A stretch of 64,000 nt of DNA from Hanstruepera flava (GCF_023634025.1 NZ_JALJCW010000001.1:1277501-1341500), one strand, 5' to 3'; positions 35,704 through 45,723 are shown, counted from the first letter of the stretch. Notes: generated by a model from the sequence alone, not told the origin. Program-made: numbers and translations.

Positions 35704-36360
35704 ATGTTTCTCGAAAATACAGTAAATCATAAAGAACAATTTGGTTGGATTGAAGTCATTTGTGGTTCCATGTTCTCTGGTAAAACAGAAGAATTGATTC
35801 GCAGACTTAAACGTGCACAATTTGCCAGGCAAAAAGTAGAGATTTTTAAACCGGCTGTTGATGTGCGTTATGACGAAGATATGGTTGTGTCTCACGATGC
35901 TAATGAAATTCGCTCTACACCTGTTCCTGCTGCAGCCAATATTCCTATTTTGGCCGATGGTTGTGATGTGGTTGGTATTGATGAAGCCCAGTTTTTTGAT
36001 GATGAGATTGTACGCGTATGTAATGATTTAGCCAATAAAGGCATTCGTGTAATTGTGGCTGGATTAGATATGGATTTTAAAGGCAATCCGTTTGGACCAA
36101 TGCCCAACCTTATGGCTACAGCCGAATATGTTACCAAAGTACACGCCATTTGTACGAAAACAGGAAATTTAGCACAATACAGTTACCGTAAATCCAAAAG
36201 TGACGATTTAGTCCTGCTAGGTGAAGTTGACGAATACGAACCCTTAAGTCGTGCTGCATTTTATAAGTCCATGCTTCGTGATAAAGTACGCAATATGAAA
36301 GTAAACGATCCCGAAGAAATAGACTCCAATACCGAAAAAACGAATGGGAAAAGCGCATGA
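35704..36360 (+). CDS. tdk: Thymidine kinase
   Basis: Thymidine kinase (TK1 type) phosphorylates thymidine for salvage. The 218-residue protein has Walker A GSMFSGKT at residues 21-28, the catalytic DEAQFFDD and the lasso-region [20 protein letters not shown]. Of the four zinc-binding cysteines of typical bacterial enzymes only the first remains (CTKTG in place of CxxC, and [10 protein letters not shown] in place of the last pair), so the lasso may lack zinc. The end overlaps the alr start by 17 bases. Confidence 0.93.
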   Translation: MFLENTVNHKEQFGWIEVICGSMFSGKTEELIRRLKRAQFARQKVEIFKPAVDVRYDEDMVVSHDANEIRSTPVPAAANIPILADGCDVVGIDEAQFFDDEIVRVCNDLANKGIRVIVAGLDMDFKGNPFGPMPNLMATAEYVTKVHAICTKTGNLAQYSYRKSKSDDLVLLGEVDEYEPLSRAAFYKSMLRDKVRNMKVNDPEEIDSNTEKTNGKSA

Positions 36361-37450
36361 AACCATTCTTGAAATAGATTTAAAGGCCTTAAAGCACAAT
36401 TTTAATTTCTTAAAATCTAAACTACAATCTAACACCAAATTGTTAGCTGTGGTTAAAGCATTTGGCTATGGTAGTGACGCTAACGAAATTGCTAAATATC
36501 TTGAGGAATTAGGTGTCGATTACTTTGCTGTGGCCTACACATATGAAGGTGTTGCTTTACGCGATGCAGGAATACGAACACCTATATTGGTGCTTCATCC
36601 ACAACCTGTAAATTTTAAAACCATAATAGAACGTTGTTTAGAGCCTAGTATTTACAGTTTCAATATTTTAAATGCTTTTATTGGAATTGCTGAACAAAAC
36701 AATCAAAACAATTACCCTATTCACTTAAAATTTAACACCGGTTTAAATAGATTGGGTTTTAAAACACCAGATGTAGAAGCATTAATTTCTAAAGTAAACC
36801 ATTCTGATTCTATTCAAGTAAAATCTGTTTTTTCACATCTTGGCGCCAGTGAAGACTTAAATGAAACCGCATACTCTAACAATCAAATTAATAGTTTCAA
36901 AGCTATCAGTTCTGAAATAGAATCAAAATTAAATTACAAACCTATTTATCATATTTGTAATACCTCTGGAATTTTAAATTATCCCAATGCTCATTTAGAT
37001 ATGGTTCGCACAGGAATAGGTCTTTATGGTTTTGGAAATTCTGAACAGGAAGATTCTCATTTTATACCTGTTGCCACATTAAAATCGATTATTTCACAAA
37101 TCCACACCATTGAACCTGGTGAAAATGTTGGCTATAACCGTGCTTTTACAGCAAACAAAGTTATGCGATCGGCAACAATACCTATTGGCCATGCCGATGG
37201 AATTGGCAGGCAATATGGCAATGGCAAAGGATTTGTAACCATCAATAATCAACCTGCATATATTTTGGGAAATGTTTGTATGGATATGATTATGGTAGAT
37301 GTAACCGATATTGATTGTCAAGAAGGCGATGAAGTAATAGTTTTTGGGAAATCGCCAACTGCTGTAGCGTTATCAAAAACGGTCAACAGTATTTCTTATG
37401 AAATAATTACTGCTATTTCACAGCGTATTAAACGTGTGTATTTAAAATAG
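36344..37450 (+). CDS. alr: Alanine racemase
   Basis: Alr interconverts L- and D-alanine for peptidoglycan. The 368-residue PLP enzyme has Lys38 in [11 protein letters not shown] (the cofactor lysine) and Tyr264 in NVGYNRAF as the second catalytic base, with [12 protein letters not shown] and [15 protein letters not shown]. The start [16 protein letters not shown] lies within the end of tdk in a different frame; both overlaps and the family start support it. It is translated with tdk. Confidence 0.95.
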   Translation: MGKAHETILEIDLKALKHNFNFLKSKLQSNTKLLAVVKAFGYGSDANEIAKYLEELGVDYFAVAYTYEGVALRDAGIRTPILVLHPQPVNFKTIIERCLEPSIYSFNILNAFIGIAEQNNQNNYPIHLKFNTGLNRLGFKTPDVEALISKVNHSDSIQVKSVFSHLGASEDLNETAYSNNQINSFKAISSEIESKLNYKPIYHICNTSGILNYPNAHLDMVRTGIGLYGFGNSEQEDSHFIPVATLKSIISQIHTIEPGENVGYNRAFTANKVMRSATIPIGHADGIGRQYGNGKGFVTINNQPAYILGNVCMDMIMVDVTDIDCQEGDEVIVFGKSPTAVALSKTVNSISYEIITAISQRIKRVYLK

Positions 37451-37522
37451 CTTATCGCATATATCTAATCTAAAAACTTTTTTCTAAATTAGGAATCAGA
37501 ACATTAACTAAAAACTATTAAT

Positions 37523-37924
37523 ATGCTAAAAGAATTTAAGGAGTTTGCAATGAAGGGAAACCTTGTTGATATTGCAGTAGGTTTTGTAATGGGTGCCGCT
37601 TTTAAAGAAGTGGTTACTGCTTTTACAGGAGGGATTGTCTCACCATTAATTGGTTTAATTTTTAACGCCGATTTCAAAGATCTCAAGTACATTATTACCG
37701 AAGGCACAATGAATGCTGAAGGTGTTGTTGAAGGCGAGGTTGCTGTGCTTTGGGGAGCTTTTGTAACCAACGTAATAGATTTTATAATTGTGGCTTTTGT
37801 GATGTTTATGCTTATAAAAGGCATTAACAAGATGAAGAAAAAAGAGGAGCCTGCTCCAGAAGAACCTGCTGGCCCTTCAGAAATAGACTTATTAACTGAA
37901 ATTAGAGATTCACTTAAAAAGTAA
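37523..37924 (+). CDS. mscL: Large-conductance mechanosensitive channel
   Basis: MscL opens under membrane tension to release solutes after osmotic downshock. The 133-residue protein has the expected N-terminal amphipathic helix (MLKEFKEFAMKGNLVDIAVG), pore-lining TM1 to about residue 45, a periplasmic loop, TM2 at about 75-98 and a charged C-terminal helix (SEIDLLTEIRDSLKK). It forms an inner-membrane pentamer. It has its own terminator. Confidence 0.95.
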   Translation: MLKEFKEFAMKGNLVDIAVGFVMGAAFKEVVTAFTGGIVSPLIGLIFNADFKDLKYIITEGTMNAEGVVEGEVAVLWGAFVTNVIDFIIVAFVMFMLIKGINKMKKKEEPAPEEPAGPSEIDLLTEIRDSLKK

Positions 37925-37960
37925 GATAGCTCACCGCTACGCTACATAATATTAACCTTA

Positions 37961-37990
37961 AACCACTTCCAAATAGGAGGTGGTTTTTTT
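37961..37990 (+). terminator. Terminator after mscL
   Basis: AACCACTTCC (37961-37970) pairs with GGAGGTGGTT (37976-37985), ten pairs with one G-T, around a 5-nt loop, followed by a T run. Confidence 0.85.
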
Positions 37991-38025
37991 ATGTTTATTT
38001 TAATTCCAAACGTTGATTTATTATT

Positions 38026-38033
38026 TACTTTTG
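38026..38033 (+). promoter_or_regulatory. -7 box for asd
   Basis: TACTTTTG matches TAnnTTTG and ends 15 bases before the asd start codon, leaving a short leader. Confidence 0.5.
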
Positions 38034-38048
38034 TAGCAAATTTAAAAA

Positions 38049-39038
38049 ATGAAAATAGCAGTTGTTGGCGCTACCGGAATGGTAGGAGAGGTTATGTTGA
38101 AAGTCCTTGAAGAGCGTGATTTTCCAGTATCGGAATTAATTCTAGTGGCTTCAGAAAAGTCGGTAGGAAAAAAAATTCCTTTCAAAGGTACAGAACTTAC
38201 AGTGGTTGGTTTAGATACTGCCGTGGGCTTAAAACCTCAAATTGCTTTATTTTCTGCGGGCGGAAGCACCTCTCTAGAGTGGGCACCAAAATTTGCTGCC
38301 GTTGGAACAACTGTTATAGACAATTCTTCTGCTTGGCGTATGGATTTGGACAAAAAGCTAATTGTTCCAGAAATCAATGCCAATACGTTAACCAAAGCCG
38401 ATAAGATAATTGCTAACCCAAACTGTTCAACCATACAAATGGTGATGGCTCTGGCACCTCTTCACAAACAGTATAAAATAAGCCGCATTGTTGTCTCAAC
38501 ATATCAATCTATTTCCGGTACTGGTATAAAAGCTGTTAAGCAATTAGAAAACGAGCTAGCTGGTGTTGCCGGAGAAATGGCTTATCCTTATCCTATTCAT
38601 AAAAATGCACTACCGCATTGTGATGTTTTTGAAGATAACGGCTATACAAAAGAAGAAATGAAACTGGTTCGCGAGACCCAAAAAATACTTAACGATAAAA
38701 CAATTGCGGTTACTGCAACTGCGGTAAGAATTCCTACTGCTGGCGGACATAGTGAATCAGTTAATATTGCTTTTGAGAATGATTTCGAAATTAATGATGT
38801 GAGACAAATTTTACACAACACCCCAGGAGTTGTTGTCCAAGATAATACAGATACAAATACGTATCCTATGCCTATTTACGCCAACGGAAAAGATGATGTA
38901 TTTGTTGGTAGAATTAGACGTGACGAATCGCAACCAAATTCATTAAACATGTGGATTGTTAGTGATAATTTAAGAAAAGGAGCTGCTACCAATACCATTC
39001 AAATCGCTGAATATCTTATAAACCATCAACTAGTATAA
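38049..39038 (+). CDS. asd: Aspartate-semialdehyde dehydrogenase
   Basis: Asd reduces aspartyl phosphate to aspartate semialdehyde for lysine, threonine, methionine and diaminopimelate synthesis. The 329-residue protein has the NADP-binding start KIAVVGATGMVGEVM, the catalytic Cys126 in ANPNCSTIQMV, and the substrate-binding RIPTAGGHSESVN with catalytic His. Length and motifs are standard. It lies alone between mscL and a secreted-protein block. Confidence 0.96.
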   Translation: MKIAVVGATGMVGEVMLKVLEERDFPVSELILVASEKSVGKKIPFKGTELTVVGLDTAVGLKPQIALFSAGGSTSLEWAPKFAAVGTTVIDNSSAWRMDLDKKLIVPEINANTLTKADKIIANPNCSTIQMVMALAPLHKQYKISRIVVSTYQSISGTGIKAVKQLENELAGVAGEMAYPYPIHKNALPHCDVFEDNGYTKEEMKLVRETQKILNDKTIAVTATAVRIPTAGGHSESVNIAFENDFEINDVRQILHNTPGVVVQDNTDTNTYPMPIYANGKDDVFVGRIRRDESQPNSLNMWIVSDNLRKGAATNTIQIAEYLINHQLV

Positions 39039-39139
39039 ATAATTAGTTGCCATTTATAGATTAATTACAACCTTACAACTAATTAATAATAAGTAATTTA
39101 TAGGTTTTTTCTATTTTAGTAGACGTTTTAAAACCTACT

Positions 39140-40507
39140 ATGAGAAAAAATTACTTACTCCAAATTGTCATTTGTTTTGCAATAATCCTTAATTCTTGTA
39201 AATCTGATGACGACTATACACCTGTTATTATAGATGCCCAACCCGATTCTGGTGAAGTGTTTCAAAATACTTTTGTAGAAATTGATGTCTTGGCTAATGA
39301 TTCAAATGTGCCAAAATCTGGTGCTTTAACAGTAGGCGGCTCACAATATGCCCAAATTGAAGTACTTGACAACGATACGCCTAGCGACCCTAGTGACGAT
39401 ACGATTCTGTATACCTCAAACGGAACGTTTTCAGGAACAGATACATTTCAGTACACCATTTGTTCTGCTGAAAACAGTTGCTCTACTGCAACTGTAACAA
39501 TTAGCGTTTTGCCTGTTTCCCCAGTTAATTTTAATCTTGGTGCTTTCCCTTATGACACCTTAAGTGAATACAATTTCTTTGAAGGTGACTTGAAAGACTT
39601 AAATCCTGTTTATGGTGTTATTCCTTACGATATCAATTCAGCTTTATTTACAGATTATGCCCATAAAAAGCGTTTTGTTTGGATACCAAGTGGAGTAAAA
39701 GCCGTTTATGAAAATGATTACTCACCTTTAGATTTTCCCGTTGGAACAATTATAATTAAATCCTTTTATTATGATAATGTTTTGCCTTCTGGTAACACCA
39801 AAATAATTGAAACGCGCTTAATGTATAAACTAGAAGATCAATGGGAGTTTGCTAAATATGTTTGGAATGATGATTTAACTGAAGCTTTTTTTACTAACGA
39901 AGGAAGTTTTGTGAGCTTTGATTGGATTGATGACAACAATGAAACAAAAAGTGTAAACTACCGTGTGCCTTCAAGGCAAGAATGTTTTACATGCCATAAT
40001 AAATTTGGCGAGCCAATTCCTATTGGACCAAAACCACAAAACTTAAATAAAAATTACGATTATACAGAAGGTACAAAAAATCAACTTGATAAATGGGCCG
40101 AATTTGGATACTTGGATGAAGATTATCCCGATAATATAGATACTACTGTTGCTTGGGATGATGAATCACAGCCACTTGACTTAAGAGTTCGGTCATATAT
40201 CGATATCAATTGCGCGCATTGCCATTCTGAACAAAGTTATTGCGAATACAGACCTATGCGCTTTGCGTTTAATTCTAACGATGATTTAACCAACATGGGT
40301 GTTTGTGTAGAACCAGATACTAACATTGGAAATGAATATCCGTTTATTATGAATCCCGGTGATGCAGATGCATCTGTAGTTATGTTCAGAATAAGCTCCA
40401 TTGAAGAACAATATAGAATGCCGCTTTTAGGTAGAACCTTACAACATACTGAAGGTGTTGAATTGGTCCGTGAGTGGATGAATTCATTAACTGACAGGTG
40501 TCAATAA
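39140..40507 (+). CDS. Diheme cytochrome-like lipoprotein with Ig-like domain
   Basis: A 455-residue probable lipoprotein (signal peptide ending ILNSC, Cys20). Residues about 25-130 resemble a cadherin/Big-type beta-sandwich (VEIDVLANDSN, GTFSGTDTFQYTIC). The rest resembles the SO2930-type diheme c-cytochrome family, with two CxxCH heme-binding motifs, CFTCH (282-286) and CAHCH (358-362). It probably carries covalent heme on the periplasmic or outer face. It precedes two secreted FG-GAP proteins. Assignment to this family is from memory of motifs. Confidence 0.75.
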   Translation: MRKNYLLQIVICFAIILNSCKSDDDYTPVIIDAQPDSGEVFQNTFVEIDVLANDSNVPKSGALTVGGSQYAQIEVLDNDTPSDPSDDTILYTSNGTFSGTDTFQYTICSAENSCSTATVTISVLPVSPVNFNLGAFPYDTLSEYNFFEGDLKDLNPVYGVIPYDINSALFTDYAHKKRFVWIPSGVKAVYENDYSPLDFPVGTIIIKSFYYDNVLPSGNTKIIETRLMYKLEDQWEFAKYVWNDDLTEAFFTNEGSFVSFDWIDDNNETKSVNYRVPSRQECFTCHNKFGEPIPIGPKPQNLNKNYDYTEGTKNQLDKWAEFGYLDEDYPDNIDTTVAWDDESQPLDLRVRSYIDINCAHCHSEQSYCEYRPMRFAFNSNDDLTNMGVCVEPDTNIGNEYPFIMNPGDADASVVMFRISSIEEQYRMPLLGRTLQHTEGVELVREWMNSLTDRCQ

Positions 40508-40518
40508 TACTATTAATC

Positions 40519-42579
40519 ATGAAATCAAAAAAACACATTTTATTTATTACATGCTTTATTACGTGCATGTCGCTTTTTGCTCAGCCAAGTAATGACAATT
40601 CTGGAGGTGCTATACCTATAACACCTTCCCCAGAAGGTACGGGGTGTGCAACTGCGCAATTCTCATTGCCATTCTCTACAGATGGTACTACTGATAGCGG
40701 TCTACAAAGTACCTGTAATGCCTCTGGTTTAGACCAGTTCTTTACATGGACGGCCACAACTTTAGCATTAGAATTTGATTCTCAAAGCCCAGGAAATCCC
40801 GGGATTGCTATATGGGACGCAACAGGAACTACACAAATTACTTGTGCTTCTACATTCGCTAACGAAACATTAATGGGTTGGGATTTGGGAGATAATTTGC
40901 TCATTCAAATTTATGATTATCAAGGAACCGGTTTATCGGATGTTGCTTTTTGTTTAGAATTAAAAGATATTACACCTCCGCCTCCCGCACCAGTAACCTT
41001 TTCAACTCAATCATTTAATTCTCTAGGGTCCCCTTCAATAAATTGGGCTGTAGTAGATATGAATGGTGATTATTTAGATGATATAGTAACTGTAAGAACA
41101 AGCAGTTCGACAACTATTAATGTACAATATCAAAACTCGGGTGGTGGATTTACTTCTACTAATATTACTACACCCTCTCCTGATTATTCGCCTTCATGGA
41201 GTATGGCTGCAGCAGACTATAATGCAGATGGCTTTACTGATTTGTTATATGGTAGTGGTTCTGGTGTTACTTTTATGCGATCTAATGGTAATGGCACTTT
41301 TACAGAGGTATCAGGAAGTGATTATGTGTTTTCGCAACGTTCTAATTTTGCTGATATAAATAATGATGGGCATCTAGATGCCTTTGTTTGTCATGATGTT
41401 GCGCCTAATGTTTATTATATTAATGATGGTTCTGGTAATTTAACTTTTTATCAATCTGATGAACCCGGTGCGCCTTACAGTTTAGGGTCTTATCCTTCTG
41501 GAGGCGATTATGGATCTATTTGGATAGATTATGATAATGATGGCGATTTAGATATGTTCATTGCCAAATGCGGTGGTGAAGAAGCTAGACGTAAAAATCA
41601 AATGTTTCGCAATAATGGTGATAATACATTTACCGAAGTTGCTGCTTCACTTGGGCTGGATGACCCAATGCAAACTTGGTCGTCTGCTTGGGGTGATTTT
41701 GATAACGACGGCGACATGGATTTATTTGTTGGGGCTAGTTCTGGAACTCACAAATTAATGAGAAACGATGTGAATACAACAGGTAATTTTATTGATGTTA
41801 CAGCAAGCTCAAATGTGTTGGATTTAAGTACTACAGGGCATGAAAACCTAGCATTTGATTTTGACAATGATGGTAATTTAGATATTGTTTCCAATGGAAA
41901 TATTCTATTTGGAAACGGCGATCTAACTTTTACCTCTTACGAAAATATTTTCCCTTATGTAAACGGATCATTTGGAGACTTAAATAACGATGGTTTCATA
42001 GATGCAGTAACTCAAGGCAGCACTGGTACTATTTACTTTAATGATACTGTCGCCAATAATTGGATAAAAATTCATACAAAAGGAACTGTAAGTAATATTA
42101 ATGGTATTGGTGCAAGGGTAGAGGTACATACAGCTTCTGGAGTGCAAATACGAGATGTTAGAAGTGGTGAAGGTTTTGCTTTTATGAGTACTATAAATAC
42201 TCATATTGGTATTGGTGAAGACAACTCCATTACAAAAATAATTGTACGCTGGCCATCTGGAGTAATTGATGAGATATTAGCCCCAGCAATTAATCAACCT
42301 ATAACAATTATTGAAGGAGAAAATACTTTAAGTACTCCAGACAGTACTATTTCAGATTTAATAATTTATCCAAACCCAGCTGGCAATACTTTAAATATTA
42401 AATCTACAAATGATATTTCAGATAAAATTGCAACCGTTTTTGACATTAACGGAAAGCGCGTTCTGAATAAAAGATTGACAAACCAAACTGTTGATGTTTC
42501 TAGCTTACAAAGTGGTCTTTACTTTTTAAGAATAGAATCGAATGGAAAGGTTTTAAATCGAAAATTTTTAAAAAAATAA
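40519..42579 (+). CDS. T9SS-secreted FG-GAP/VCBS repeat protein with UnbV domain, copy 1
   Basis: A 686-residue secreted protein. It has a signal peptide (KKHILFITCFITCMSLFAQ), an N-terminal beta-sandwich of about 120 residues, a proline linker (TPPPPAPVTF), seven or so FG-GAP/VCBS calcium-binding blades (DMNGDYLDDIV, ADYNADGFTDLLYG, GDFDNDGDMDLFV), an ASPIC/UnbV domain (INGIGARVEVH, VRSGEGFAFMST, RWPSGVID) and a T9SS sorting tail (IIYPNPAGNTLNIKS to FLKK). The ATG at 40519 is chosen for its signal peptide. It is closely related to the next gene. Confidence 0.9.
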   Translation: MKSKKHILFITCFITCMSLFAQPSNDNSGGAIPITPSPEGTGCATAQFSLPFSTDGTTDSGLQSTCNASGLDQFFTWTATTLALEFDSQSPGNPGIAIWDATGTTQITCASTFANETLMGWDLGDNLLIQIYDYQGTGLSDVAFCLELKDITPPPPAPVTFSTQSFNSLGSPSINWAVVDMNGDYLDDIVTVRTSSSTTINVQYQNSGGGFTSTNITTPSPDYSPSWSMAAADYNADGFTDLLYGSGSGVTFMRSNGNGTFTEVSGSDYVFSQRSNFADINNDGHLDAFVCHDVAPNVYYINDGSGNLTFYQSDEPGAPYSLGSYPSGGDYGSIWIDYDNDGDLDMFIAKCGGEEARRKNQMFRNNGDNTFTEVAASLGLDDPMQTWSSAWGDFDNDGDMDLFVGASSGTHKLMRNDVNTTGNFIDVTASSNVLDLSTTGHENLAFDFDNDGNLDIVSNGNILFGNGDLTFTSYENIFPYVNGSFGDLNNDGFIDAVTQGSTGTIYFNDTVANNWIKIHTKGTVSNINGIGARVEVHTASGVQIRDVRSGEGFAFMSTINTHIGIGEDNSITKIIVRWPSGVIDEILAPAINQPITIIEGENTLSTPDSTISDLIIYPNPAGNTLNIKSTNDISDKIATVFDINGKRVLNKRLTNQTVDVSSLQSGLYFLRIESNGKVLNRKFLKK

Positions 42580-42600
42580 TTATAATCTAAACTTCTAATG

Positions 42601-42633
42601 AGCCTCTAAATTTTCATGATTTAGGGGCTTTTT
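42601..42633 (+). terminator. Terminator after FG-GAP copy 1
   Basis: AGCCTCTAAAT (42601-42611) pairs with ATTTAGGGGCT (42619-42629) with one G-T pair, followed by a T run. Confidence 0.8.
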
Positions 42634-42726
42634 TATTATTTACAATAAACTTTTAGCAAGTATTTTGTTAAAAATCACTATTTTAGGAAACTTAATAAAT
42701 GAACCCCTGATTAATTTTAAACAATT

Positions 42727-44739
42727 ATGAAAAAAACTTTACTCATTTTATTTCTTTTTTCTACTACATTTTTTTCGGCTCAAAATAGTTCGGACACATG
42801 CCAATTAGCTGATGAAGAAGAAGCAATTACCGCACCTGGCTTGTTTACAGTAGATATAATTAATGGTAGTGAAACTCCTCCAACGTATTGTGTTGGTAAT
42901 GCTACTAATGTTACTGTGGGCGAATGGTACAGATACATTCCTGCAGAAGACACTTATATGACAATAACCACAGATCTTCCTCAAAATTCAGGAGGTGATA
43001 CTCGAGTTCACATTTACAGTGGAACTTGTGGTGCTCTAGTTTGCGAAGGAGGTGACGATGATGGTGGTTTTATTGGAAATGGTTATTTATCTATCGCCTC
43101 ACTTGATGTTACGGGTGGTCAAACATATTATATTGTTTTTGACGATAGGTGGAATGATGGTGGATTTGATTTCGAGTTAATAGAAGGAGACCCTCCGCCT
43201 CCACCTCCAACCGCTCCAGTAGAATTTACAACACAAAATATATCTACAACAGGCACGAATAGAGCCGTAGTAGATATGAATGGTGATTATTTAGATGACA
43301 TAGTTTCTATATCCAGTACTAACATCAATATTCAAGAGCAACAATCCGGAGGTGGTTTTCAAGAAGTAAATGTTGGTACCACTACTGCAGATTATTCACC
43401 CTCTTGGAGTTTAGCTGCTGCCGATTACAATGCCGATGGATTTACAGATTTATTATATGGTAGTGGGTCTGGAGTAACTTTTATGCGCTCGAATGGAGAT
43501 GGAACATTTACCGAAGTTTCTGGAAGCGAATATGTTTTTTCCCAACGGTCTAATTTTGCTGACATTAATAATGATGGCCATTTAGATGCATTTGTTTGTC
43601 ATGATGTGGCACCAAATGTGTATTACATTAATGATGGTAACGGCAATTTAACATTTAATCAGGGCGGCTTAGGAGATTATTCATCTGGAGGTAATTATGG
43701 TTCAATATGGATAGATTTTAATAACGATCGCAATCTAGATATGTTTATAGCAAAATGTGGCGGTGAAGAAGCTAGGCGCATGAACCAAATGCATATTAAT
43801 AACGGTGACGGTACTTACACAGAAATTGCCAGTCTTATTGGGCTTGACGATCCAATGCAAACATGGTCTTCTGCTTGGGGCGATTTTGATAATGATGGTG
43901 ATATGGATGTGTTTGTTGGAGCTAGTTCCGGTACGCATAAATTAATGCGCAATGATAGTGGCAATTATGTAGATGTAACTGCGTCCTCTGGTGTTGCAGC
44001 ATTAACAGCCACTGGAATAGAAAATGCTACATATGATTTTGATAATGACGGCAATTTAGATATCGCATCCAATGGAAATATATTGTTTGGAAACGGTGAT
44101 ATGACCTTCTCTGTCTTTACAAATCAAATTTCTGTCGGATCTTTTGGTGACCTAAACAATGATGGATTCATTGATGGCTTTAATAGCGACACTATTTACT
44201 ATAATGATGGCAATGCCAACAATTGGATTGCAATAAATACAGTGGGTACCGATAGTAACATTAACGGAATTGGGGCTCGAGTGGAACTTCACACCCCTTC
44301 CGGCATTCAAATCAGAGACGTTAGAAGTGGTGAAGGGTTTCGTTACATGAGCACATTAAACACACATTTTGGGCTAGGTACTGAAACTACCATTGATAAC
44401 ATTGTTGTCTACTGGCCATCTGGTATTGTGGATAACATACCAAACCCTAATATAAACGAACACCTTGTTATTATTGAAGGGCAATCATTATCGGTTGAGG
44501 ATGAAGCTTTGGTTAACCTGGTTATCCATCCAAATCCAGTAGGAGATGTTATTCATTTTGAAACACCTGTTAATCTCACCAACCGTATCGCTACAATTTT
44601 TGATATTAATGGTAGAAAAGTATTAAATAAAAAGCTAGAAGAAAACGCTTTAAATGTATCTAATCTTCAAACAGGAATCTATATATTGCGATTAGAGAAT
44701 CAAGGAAAAACAATTACAAGAAAACTCATTAAAGAATAA
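42727..44739 (+). CDS. T9SS-secreted FG-GAP/VCBS repeat protein with UnbV domain, copy 2
   Basis: A 670-residue paralogue of the preceding gene. The signal peptide (TLLILFLFSTTFFSAQ), the FG-GAP propeller, the UnbV domain (RVELHTPSGIQIRDVRSGEG) and the sorting tail (VIHPNPVGDVIHFETP to KLIKE) correspond, and long stretches of the propeller are identical, such as CHDVAPNVYYINDG and GASSGTHKLMRND. The first ~160 residues differ and resemble a CUB or pre-peptidase-C-like domain (GEWYRYIPAEDTYMTI). Tandem duplication with a replaced N-terminal domain is the likely origin. The gene has its own terminator. Confidence 0.9.
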   Translation: MKKTLLILFLFSTTFFSAQNSSDTCQLADEEEAITAPGLFTVDIINGSETPPTYCVGNATNVTVGEWYRYIPAEDTYMTITTDLPQNSGGDTRVHIYSGTCGALVCEGGDDDGGFIGNGYLSIASLDVTGGQTYYIVFDDRWNDGGFDFELIEGDPPPPPPTAPVEFTTQNISTTGTNRAVVDMNGDYLDDIVSISSTNINIQEQQSGGGFQEVNVGTTTADYSPSWSLAAADYNADGFTDLLYGSGSGVTFMRSNGDGTFTEVSGSEYVFSQRSNFADINNDGHLDAFVCHDVAPNVYYINDGNGNLTFNQGGLGDYSSGGNYGSIWIDFNNDRNLDMFIAKCGGEEARRMNQMHINNGDGTYTEIASLIGLDDPMQTWSSAWGDFDNDGDMDVFVGASSGTHKLMRNDSGNYVDVTASSGVAALTATGIENATYDFDNDGNLDIASNGNILFGNGDMTFSVFTNQISVGSFGDLNNDGFIDGFNSDTIYYNDGNANNWIAINTVGTDSNINGIGARVELHTPSGIQIRDVRSGEGFRYMSTLNTHFGLGTETTIDNIVVYWPSGIVDNIPNPNINEHLVIIEGQSLSVEDEALVNLVIHPNPVGDVIHFETPVNLTNRIATIFDINGRKVLNKKLEENALNVSNLQTGIYILRLENQGKTITRKLIKE

Positions 44740-44760
44740 ATAACAGTTTTTATAAAGAAA

Positions 44761-44790
44761 AAATTCGCTCCAATATTGAGCGAATTTTTT
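44761..44790 (+). terminator. Terminator after FG-GAP copy 2
   Basis: AAATTCGCTC (44761-44770) pairs perfectly with GAGCGAATTT (44778-44787) with a 7-nt loop and a T run. The ABC ATPase promoter box begins a few bases later. Confidence 0.85.
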
Positions 44791-44796
44791 TTGCCC

Positions 44797-44804
44797 TATT
44801 TTTG
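44797..44804 (+). promoter_or_regulatory. -7 box of the ABC ATPase gene, possibly leaderless
   Basis: TATTTTTG matches TAnnTTTG, with TTG 18 bases upstream in the previous terminator loop. The ATG follows after four bases, about where transcription would begin. Confidence 0.5.
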
Positions 44805-44808
44805 TATA

Positions 44809-45723
44809 ATGCTTCAAGTAAAAAATTTAACATTTGCTTATACCAATAAGCTTGTTTTAAAAAACCTTAATTTTTCAATAGAAAAAGGCGAGCACGTTTC
44901 CATTATTGGAGAAAGTGGCTCTGGAAAAAGCACCTTGTTAAAACTTATATATGGTGAGTATGATTTAAATAACGGTCAAATTTTTTGGAACAAAACTGAA
45001 ATATTGGGCCCAAAATATAATCTTGTAATTGGTTATGATTTTATTAAATATGTGGCCCAAGAATTCGATTTAATGCCTTTTACAAGTGTTACCGAAAACG
45101 TTGGCCAATTTTTGTCTAATTTCTTTCCAGAAGAAAAAGAAGAGCGAATATTAGAACTTCTTGATGTGGTAGAATTAACGGATTTTGCAAAAACCAAAGT
45201 GAAATTTTTAAGTGGTGGCCAAAAGCAGCGTGTGGCTCTGGCTAGGGCTCTAGCAAGAGATCCTGAATTAATCTTGTTGGATGAGCCTTTTAGTCATATT
45301 GATAATTTTAAAAAACACCATTTAAGACGACGCCTCTTTAAATATTTAAAACAAAAAAAAATTACGTGTTTAGTGGCTACTCACGATAAAGAAGATGTTT
45401 TAGGATATTCAGACAACATAATAGTATTAAATGATTCTAAAATTCTAGCGAATGAAACACCTGAAACTCTTTATAGAATGCCGGGACAACCCTTAATAGC
45501 TGCTTTTTTTGGAGAATTCAGTACCATTGATCCTTATGGAATTGTTTATGCCCATCAATTAAAAATAGTTGATGTTTCTGATATTTCAGTAGTGGTAACC
45601 AACAGTTATTTTAAAGGAAATTACTATTTAATTGAAGCTGAATACAAAGAAAAAGCAATCTATTTTCAGCATAATAATGCCTTGAATAAGAGCGCTCGTG
45701 TTTTTATTGATATTACTAGATAA
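44809..45723 (+). CDS. ABC transporter ATP-binding protein
   Basis: A 304-residue ABC ATPase. Walker A is GESGSGKS at residues 34-41, the Q-loop region is KYVAQEFDLMPF, the signature is FLSGGQKQRVALARAL, Walker B is LILLDEPFSHID and the H-loop ATHD. A ~85-residue C-terminal extension resembles a regulatory TOBE-like domain. No permease gene is adjacent, so the transported substrate is unknown. The ATG at 44809 is the start because it sits just after the promoter box; upstream extensions would cross the terminator. Confidence 0.88.
   Translation: MLQVKNLTFAYTNKLVLKNLNFSIEKGEHVSIIGESGSGKSTLLKLIYGEYDLNNGQIFWNKTEILGPKYNLVIGYDFIKYVAQEFDLMPFTSVTENVGQFLSNFFPEEKEERILELLDVVELTDFAKTKVKFLSGGQKQRVALARALARDPELILLDEPFSHIDNFKKHHLRRRLFKYLKQKKITCLVATHDKEDVLGYSDNIIVLNDSKILANETPETLYRMPGQPLIAAFFGEFSTIDPYGIVYAHQLKIVDVSDISVVVTNSYFKGNYYLIEAEYKEKAIYFQHNNALNKSARVFIDITR

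Noticed and set aside
43735-43938. Minus-strand frame within FG-GAP copy 2
   Set aside because: It lies wholly inside a conserved coding region and has no family features.
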